NCBI GenBank assembly: GCA_002723155.1
Contig: PBNO01000015.1
Coordinates: 62,001 to 126,000, forward strand
Direction of reading: 5' to 3'
DNA: 64,000 nucleotides
Source of the DNA: Ponticaulis sp.
GTDB taxonomy: Bacteria > Pseudomonadota > Alphaproteobacteria > Caulobacterales > Hyphomonadaceae
The notes under the pieces are model-generated. The model had not been told where the DNA came from, searched no databases, and saw only the letters and a list, made by a program, of their open reading frames with translations. The translations under genes and the position numbers were made by a program. Below are positions 59,136 through 64,000 of the stretch, in pieces (position 1 is the stretch's first letter; each line of letters opens with the position of its first letter).

Positions 59136-60959
59136 GTGCGGATATTCATGACACTGGCGCTGGTGACGTCTCTCTGCCTGGCAGGCGAATCTGTTTCCGC
59201 GCAGGACTCACCCGATTTCGGTGACAATACGAGTCGCTTTGCCAATGACGGCGAATGCGATGATCCGCGTTTTGCGGGCCCTGATGCGTCCAGTTTCCAG
59301 TCACGCCGAAATGAAGGCCATGACGCGGAAGACTGTCAGGCGGCTTTCGAAGACGGAACGGTATTTCTGAGAAACACGATTTTCGTCACTTATGATGGCG
59401 TGGAGTTCGGCACAGACAGCGGTCGTTTTGCCCACGATGACGAATGCGACGACCCGCGCTTTCGTGGTCGCGGCATGGCAACATATACGCAGGATGAGAA
59501 CATTCTCGCCGATTCCACAGATTGCATGGCTGCATTTCAGGCGGGGACTATCGCTCTGCGCACCAGTTTCGACGAGCCTTACACGTTCGATGGCATCAAT
59601 TTTGGTATCGATTCCAGCGAATGGGCCAATGATGACGAATGCGATGACCCTCGGTTTCAGGGAACAGGCATGGCTCAGTTCCTGAACGAGGAAAACATCG
59701 AAGCTGATGCGTCCGACTGTTTGTTCTACTACCGAAACGGTACGATCAGCCTGATTGTCGAGATCGAAGAGCCTTACTCTCAAGAGGGCATTCTGTTTGG
59801 TATCGATGAGGGGCCATTCGCGAATGATGGCGAGTGTGACGACCCACGCTTTGTCGGCCCAGACATGTCTCTCATCGGCGGATTATCCGACGCAGTGGAG
59901 AAAGACGCGTCGGACTGCCTCGCCGGATATGAGGCCGGCCGCATCTTTCTTCGCCGCGCCTATATCGCCCCGCGCATGGTCGCCGGGGTCAATTTTGGCG
60001 ACGATAGCAGCCCTTATGCAAACGATGACGAGTGTGACGATCGTCGCTTCATAGGCGACGGGATGACACGCGTCCTGCTCACCGATGCAAACATCATGGC
60101 GGACGCGTCTGACTGCATCGCGGCCTGGATGTCTGGCGAGTTGGAGCTGCGCACGCCGATCACGGAACCACTAAAGTTCGAAACCATTACATTTGGCGTA
60201 GATTCAAGTGATTTCGCCAATGACAATGAATGCGATGATCCGCGTTTTCAGGGGCTCGGCATGGCAAGCCCACCGCTGGAGCAAAGCAATATCGAGGCCG
60301 ATGCAACCGACTGTCTGACGGCGTATCAGCAAGACCGCATAACCATTCGCAACGCCTATTTCTCTCCAGTCACCTATAACGGAATCGACTTCGGCGATGA
60401 CAGCGGCGTCTGGTCGAACGACGGCGAATGCGATGACCGCCGCTTCATTGGTGAAGGAATGACGCAGGTGCTTCTCACCGATGAACATATCCGTGCTGAT
60501 GCATCTGACTGCCTGGCCGCCTATCAGGAAGACCGCCTCGAACTCAGAGAAGAAATCACCCGCCCCCGCCATTATGACGGTATTAATTTCGGTATCGATA
60601 CGAGCGTTTTCGCCAACGATAATGAGTGCGACGACCCGAGATTCGAAGGCGAAGCCATGGCAGAAGGCGAACCGTTAGATGAGAACAAAAAAGCCGACGC
60701 AACAGACTGCCTGAACGCATACCAGCAAGGACGCGTCACGCTCATTTCACAAGCTGCGGCCAGCGGAACGCTGTATGATGGCATTCTGTTCGGCGTCGAC
60801 AACGGACGCTGGGCAGAAGATGGCGAATGCGATGATCCACGCTTCGAAGGAGACGGCATGTCCACAACGGTTCTGCTCGACAGCGATATCCGCAATGACG
60901 CAACCGATTGTCTGGCTGCTTATCAGGACGGCACGATCACCCTGATCCGACCGAATTGA
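59136..60959 (+). CDS. Secreted protein of nine Cys/Asp-rich repeats
   Basis: A 607-residue exported protein made almost entirely of nine repeats of about 65 residues. Each repeat has FG-D-S/T, then AND(G/D/N)ECDD(P/R)RF-G--M, about 15 variable residues, ADA(S/T)DC-AAY and a hydrophobic strand (ITLR or similar). Every repeat holds exactly two conserved Cys (ECDD and DC), so one disulphide per repeat is likely. The many Asp and Asn could bind calcium. A signal peptide (cut after SVSA, about residue 22) precedes. Start GTG 59136 has AAGGA at 7 bases; GTG 59130 and ATG 59148 are alternatives. No enzyme motif was seen. Function unknown; a periplasmic or surface binding or adhesion role is possible. 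Confidence 0.85.
   Translation: MRIFMTLALVTSLCLAGESVSAQDSPDFGDNTSRFANDGECDDPRFAGPDASSFQSRRNEGHDAEDCQAAFEDGTVFLRNTIFVTYDGVEFGTDSGRFAHDDECDDPRFRGRGMATYTQDENILADSTDCMAAFQAGTIALRTSFDEPYTFDGINFGIDSSEWANDDECDDPRFQGTGMAQFLNEENIEADASDCLFYYRNGTISLIVEIEEPYSQEGILFGIDEGPFANDGECDDPRFVGPDMSLIGGLSDAVEKDASDCLAGYEAGRIFLRRAYIAPRMVAGVNFGDDSSPYANDDECDDRRFIGDGMTRVLLTDANIMADASDCIAAWMSGELELRTPITEPLKFETITFGVDSSDFANDNECDDPRFQGLGMASPPLEQSNIEADATDCLTAYQQDRITIRNAYFSPVTYNGIDFGDDSGVWSNDGECDDRRFIGEGMTQVLLTDEHIRADASDCLAAYQEDRLELREEITRPRHYDGINFGIDTSVFANDNECDDPRFEGEAMAEGEPLDENKKADATDCLNAYQQGRVTLISQAAASGTLYDGILFGVDNGRWAEDGECDDPRFEGDGMSTTVLLDSDIRNDATDCLAAYQDGTITLIRPN
59214..60953 (+). repeat. Nine-fold protein repeat array
   Basis: Nine tandem units of about 190-200 bases fill the gene after the signal peptide. 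At protein level the ECDD-RF core is invariant. The DNA has diverged (mixed codons GAATGCGAT, GAGTGTGAC), so the array is old rather than recently amplified. Confidence 0.93.
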
Positions 60960-61093
60960 AGCGCCTTCACAGCTCCGCGTAACAACTCAGCGTCTTATTC
61001 TTTTCAGATTACCTGCCCCAGCGTCACCGCTAGACAGTGACCTTTGCTCGCGCCATCCTCTCGAAAATATATAAAATCGGGAAGGAAACGCGC

Positions 61094-62659
61094 ATGGCGG
61101 AGGAGCAGACATTCCACCCTTGCATTCACGCGGCTAAGCATCCGGACAAGCCTGCCATTATCATGGCTGCCACCGGAGAGAAACTCACCTTTGGCGAGCT
61201 TGAAACGCGATCAAATCAGGGGGCACAGTTTTTCAGATCGATAGGTTTGAAGAAGGGCGACACGATCGCATTCTTCATGACAAACTCAATCCAGTATCTG
61301 GAGCTGGCCTGGGCGGCTCAGCGATCCGGACTGTATTTCACCTGCATCTCGTCTCGACTGACAGCTCCTGAAATCGACTACATCGTCCAGGATTCCGGCG
61401 CGCGAGTGCTCTTTTCCTGTCCTGACCTCGCTGAAGCCGCAAAAGAGGTGAAAGCAATCACCAGGATGGAACGCTATTTCAGCGTTTGCGGTGAGTTGGA
61501 CGGCTATGAAGCCTATGAATCATTGCGCGATGGCATGCCTTCTACTCCGATTGCCGATGAGAGCGCCGGGGCTGACATGCTGTATTCATCCGGCACGACA
61601 GGGCGTCCGAAAGGTATTCGCCCGCCGCTCGATCCGGACAAACCTATCGGGGCAGACAGCGTTCTACGCATGATCCTAAGCGCAGCAGGCGGGATTACTG
61701 AAGACAGCATCTATCTCTCCCCTGCTCCGCTCTATCACGCCGCCCCACTTCGCTGGACCATGACCGCAATGTCAATCGGCGCAACGGCGATCATTATGGA
61801 CAAGTTTGATCCTGAAACCTTCCTACAGTTGGTAGAGAAATATCAGGTCACGCATACGCAGCTGGTACCAACCATGTTTGTAAAAATGCTCAAACTGCCT
61901 GAGGCCACGCGCAAGACATACGATCTGTCATCCTTGAAATTTGCGGTCCACGCTGCCGCGCCATGCCCGGTGCCGGTGAAGGAGCAAATGATTGAATGGT
62001 GGGGCACGGTCATCCATGAATACTATGCTGGCTCTGAAGGAAATGGCCTGACATGGATCTCCTCACCGGACTGGATGACGCACAAGGGAAGCGTCGGAAA
62101 ACCGCTGCACGGTGTACCACATATTTGCGATGAGGAAGGCAACGAGCTCGGCCCGAATGAAGAAGGCATGATCTACTTCTCTGACACTACGCCTCCGACC
62201 TATCACAATGATCCAGAGAAATCGAAGAAGGCATGCCACCCCTTCAAGGAAGGCTGGTCGTCCCTCGGTGACATCGGCAAGCTGGACGAAGACGGTTTCC
62301 TCTATCTGACCGACCGCAAGGCGTTCATGATCATTTCAGGCGGTGTGAACATCTATCCTCAGGAAGCTGAAAACGTTCTGATCACGCACCCGAAGGTCGC
62401 TGACGTGGCCGTGATTGGTGTTCCGAACGACGAATTCGGGGAAGAAGTGAAAGCTGTTGTACAGCCAATGCCTGGCATCACCGCCAGCGATGAACTTGGC
62501 GATGAGCTTATACGCTATTGCCAGTCACAGCTTTCCAAAATCAAATGTCCTAAAAGCGTGGACTTCGATCCTGAACTTCCGCGCCATCCAACGGGCAAAC
62601 TCTACAAACGCCTCGTCCGTGACCGGTACTGGGGCAAATCCGACAGCAGAATTATTTAA
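61094..62659 (+). CDS. AMP-dependent acyl-CoA synthetase/ligase
   Basis: A 521-residue ANL-superfamily enzyme that activates a carboxylic acid through an acyl-AMP to its CoA thioester. Motifs: the P-loop YSSGTTGRPKGI, APLYHAAPL, EYYAGSEGNG, GDIGKLDEDGFLYLTDR (hinge and Arg), ISGGVNIYPQEAE, and the catalytic Lys in PTGKLYKR near the C-terminus. The substrate is probably a fatty or aromatic acid. ATG 61094 follows GAAGGAA. The MaoC hydratase gene follows after 18 bases and presumably works on its product. Confidence 0.93.
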   Translation: MAEEQTFHPCIHAAKHPDKPAIIMAATGEKLTFGELETRSNQGAQFFRSIGLKKGDTIAFFMTNSIQYLELAWAAQRSGLYFTCISSRLTAPEIDYIVQDSGARVLFSCPDLAEAAKEVKAITRMERYFSVCGELDGYEAYESLRDGMPSTPIADESAGADMLYSSGTTGRPKGIRPPLDPDKPIGADSVLRMILSAAGGITEDSIYLSPAPLYHAAPLRWTMTAMSIGATAIIMDKFDPETFLQLVEKYQVTHTQLVPTMFVKMLKLPEATRKTYDLSSLKFAVHAAAPCPVPVKEQMIEWWGTVIHEYYAGSEGNGLTWISSPDWMTHKGSVGKPLHGVPHICDEEGNELGPNEEGMIYFSDTTPPTYHNDPEKSKKACHPFKEGWSSLGDIGKLDEDGFLYLTDRKAFMIISGGVNIYPQEAENVLITHPKVADVAVIGVPNDEFGEEVKAVVQPMPGITASDELGDELIRYCQSQLSKIKCPKSVDFDPELPRHPTGKLYKRLVRDRYWGKSDSRII

Positions 62660-62677
62660 AGGAAAAAGAGAAGACAC

Positions 62678-63133
62678 ATGGCTGAAACAAAAAAAGTCGC
62701 ATACGCAGATCTTGAATCGATCATCGGGCAGGAAATCGGTGTATCCGACTGGCACGTCATTGATCAGGACCGCGTAAACCTGTTTGCGGACGCTACAGGC
62801 GACCACCAATGGATCCACGTAGACTTAGAACGCGCGACGAAGGAAATGGGTGGCCCGATTGCACACGGCTTCCTTACGCTGTCTCTGCTTCCGATGCTGT
62901 CATCTGAAGTTCTTCAAATCACCGGTGTTTCCCGCGGCATCAATTACGGCTCGGACAAAGTCCGTTTCACAAATATGGTCCGCGTTGGTTCTAAAGTCCG
63001 TCTGCGCATGAAGAACATCTCTGTCACCGAGAAGTCCGGCGGCAAGCAGATGATCAACGAGTCGACTGTAGAGATTGAAGGTCAGGAACGCCCTGCTCTC
63101 GTCGCGCAGCAGATTTCAGTCGTCTACGGCTAA
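62678..63133 (+). CDS. MaoC-like (R)-specific enoyl-CoA hydratase
   Basis: The 151 residues form a hotdog hydratase. The motif FADATGDHQWIHVD (catalytic Asp and His), followed by GGPIAHGFLTLSLLP, is the MaoC/PhaJ signature. A strand region with NYGSDKVRFTNMVRVGSKVR follows. It hydrates trans-2-enoyl-CoA to the (R)-3-hydroxyacyl-CoA. It lies 18 bases behind the acyl-CoA synthetase gene and is likely co-transcribed with it. Confidence 0.93.
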   Translation: MAETKKVAYADLESIIGQEIGVSDWHVIDQDRVNLFADATGDHQWIHVDLERATKEMGGPIAHGFLTLSLLPMLSSEVLQITGVSRGINYGSDKVRFTNMVRVGSKVRLRMKNISVTEKSGGKQMINESTVEIEGQERPALVAQQISVVYG

Positions 63134-63220
63134 CCCTCTGAACAGGGGATGTTCAGCAAGTTCTGAAATATGGTATCTTTCCGTATCGGCGGCCTGCCGT
63201 CGTTACGGAGGGGTACAGAT

Positions 63221-64000
63221 ATGTCACTTGCGAACATCGCCCTATGCGCGGCCGTACTGACCGGCCTGCCCGCTTTAGCTCAAGCCAACAATCCAGATTG
63301 CAATTCTCCGAGCGCGGTCCTTTTCCAGACATGCGCGCCAGAGCCAGAGCCCGAAGTATCTGAAGAAATCACCAATGAGCTTTCAGAACTCGCCGCCGCC
63401 GCTTACGCTGCTTCAGAAGGCTCGCAGACAACAGATAACCTGCAGGATCACGATGAAGACTTGGCGCTTCGTTGGGGGCAGATGCTTTCATTCAATGAAG
63501 ACAATGAACAGGTGGCCAGACGTGTGACAAGCGTCGATATCATTACTGTCACCCTCTCTGATGGCCAGAAAGTACCATACGTGGAAACCGTTTTCGAAAA
63601 TGGCTCTACAGAGGAACGTTCACCAACGCTCGCCGAAACTGACGCCTGGCGCGAAGCGATCTCGCGCGATCCGGACCTCGAGCGAATGCCGCTCGATCCA
63701 ACAGCGTCAGCCGCTCCAGCTCGGCGGTTTCCTATTCAAAGGCCAGCAAATGAGACCTCTAACCGAAGCGTAAATAGCGGATCTGAGTTTGATCTCTCTA
63801 ATTGGAGGGTCGACACCCGTTCTCAGTCATCGAGCGGACGAGACGACAATCCAGCTCGAGACAGGCTCGAAGAGCGACTAGAAATTCCAGAATCACGTCG
63901 CGGCCGTGATGGCAGGCAGTGTTCTGAATATGAATCTCCGGATGGAACCACGCGGTCCAGCAGCTGTAGCCAGACATGGAGCTGGAGCTCCGAGGATTGA
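63221..64000 (+). CDS. Secreted protein of unknown function, Ser/Arg/Asp-rich C-terminus
   Basis: A complete 259-residue frame ending at the last base of the window. A signal peptide (MSLANIALCAAVLTGLPALAQA, cut near residue 22) is followed by a region with two early Cys (NPDCNSPS, LFQTCAPEPEPE), an acidic middle, a possible small beta region (VDIITVTLSDGQKVPYVETVFENGSTEE, key piece VTLSDGQKVPYV), and a long, probably disordered tail rich in Ser, Arg and Asp. The tail ends with two Cys (RQCSEY, SSSCSQ) and a Trp/Ser-rich tip. ATG 63221 follows GGAGGGG. I do not recognise the family. Confidence 0.75.
   Translation: MSLANIALCAAVLTGLPALAQANNPDCNSPSAVLFQTCAPEPEPEVSEEITNELSELAAAAYAASEGSQTTDNLQDHDEDLALRWGQMLSFNEDNEQVARRVTSVDIITVTLSDGQKVPYVETVFENGSTEERSPTLAETDAWREAISRDPDLERMPLDPTASAAPARRFPIQRPANETSNRSVNSGSEFDLSNWRVDTRSQSSSGRDDNPARDRLEERLEIPESRRGRDGRQCSEYESPDGTTRSSSCSQTWSWSSED

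Noticed and set aside
59301-59783. 160-codon minus-strand frame, with a similar one at 60204-60572
   Set aside because: Both are antisense to the nine-repeat gene. Their similarity to each other only reflects the repeats on the other strand.

Overview
The window looks like chromosome of a marine, Caulobacterales/Hyphomonadaceae-type alphaproteobacterium. I infer this from gene content and order rather than from any database hit. The clues are the alphaproteobacterial string murA - DUF2948 - hisD - UPF0262 - infA - maf - RNase E/G-like - yacG, a UPF0262 protein, three large TonB-dependent receptors, an arginine succinyltransferase (ast) operon, and moderate GC. No phage, transposase, CRISPR array or rRNA was seen. 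One tRNA, Thr(GGT), is present.

Layout. (1) 1-5525, minus strand: an ast operon for arginine breakdown. Transcription order is M20 hydrolase, astA, astD, astB, then bolA and a truncated NAD(P)-binding protein. (2) 5707-7408: an OmpA-type porin with a 32-proline linker and its long upstream region. (3) 7409-13365, minus: the housekeeping cluster listed above, headed by a 50-residue basic protein next to murA. The tRNA-Thr follows on the other strand.

(4) 13848-37834: a large pectin/galacturonate locus. It encodes a TonB receptor, a GH43 lipoprotein, a FAH-fold hydratase, a pectate lyase lipoprotein, a LacI regulator, KduD, KdgK, a type-B carboxylesterase, a PepSY-like lipoprotein, UxaC, UxaA, a UxuB-type reductase, a TRAP transporter, a second esterase, KDPG aldolase and a divergent phosphoenolpyruvate carboxylase. 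Four near-identical palindromes centred on CCGG (13848, 19294, 21971, 27415) lie in front of the transcription units and very probably form the operator set of the LacI protein. The enzymes take pectin from surface cleavage, through outer-membrane and TRAP uptake, via tagaturonate/altronate and 2-keto-3-deoxygluconate (KDG), to pyruvate and glyceraldehyde 3-phosphate. Not seen in the window: KduI/KdgF, GH28 and GH88/GH105 enzymes.

(5) 38106-45939, minus: a quinoprotein alcohol dehydrogenase with a haem c domain, cytochrome b561, a cytochrome c'-like lipoprotein, a TonB receptor and a TetR regulator, with a TetR-like inverted repeat in front of the receptor. (6) 45980-51807: rlmE, ppx, hspQ, a small membrane protein, acyl-CoA dehydrogenase, a GIN-domain lipoprotein, a hotdog thioesterase and a GST. 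(7) 51877-56860: a TonB receptor behind a CNT nucleoside transporter, a VOC protein, and a DUF2975 membrane protein with its YozG-type HTH partner. (8) 56908-64000: a crotonase whose ribosome site lies inside a perfect hairpin, a duplicated glycine-zipper protein, a secreted protein of nine Cys/Asp-rich repeats, an acyl-CoA synthetase with a MaoC hydratase, and an unrecognised secreted protein.

The strongest candidates for something undescribed are the nine-repeat secreted protein (59136-60959), the two-module glycine-zipper protein with a Tyr/Asn/Gly/Ser-rich linker (57918-58922), the PEPC-like enzyme with altered catalytic residues behind eda (35024-37834), and the CCGG-centred operator regulon. 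All functional statements come from reading motifs and context. No search was run.
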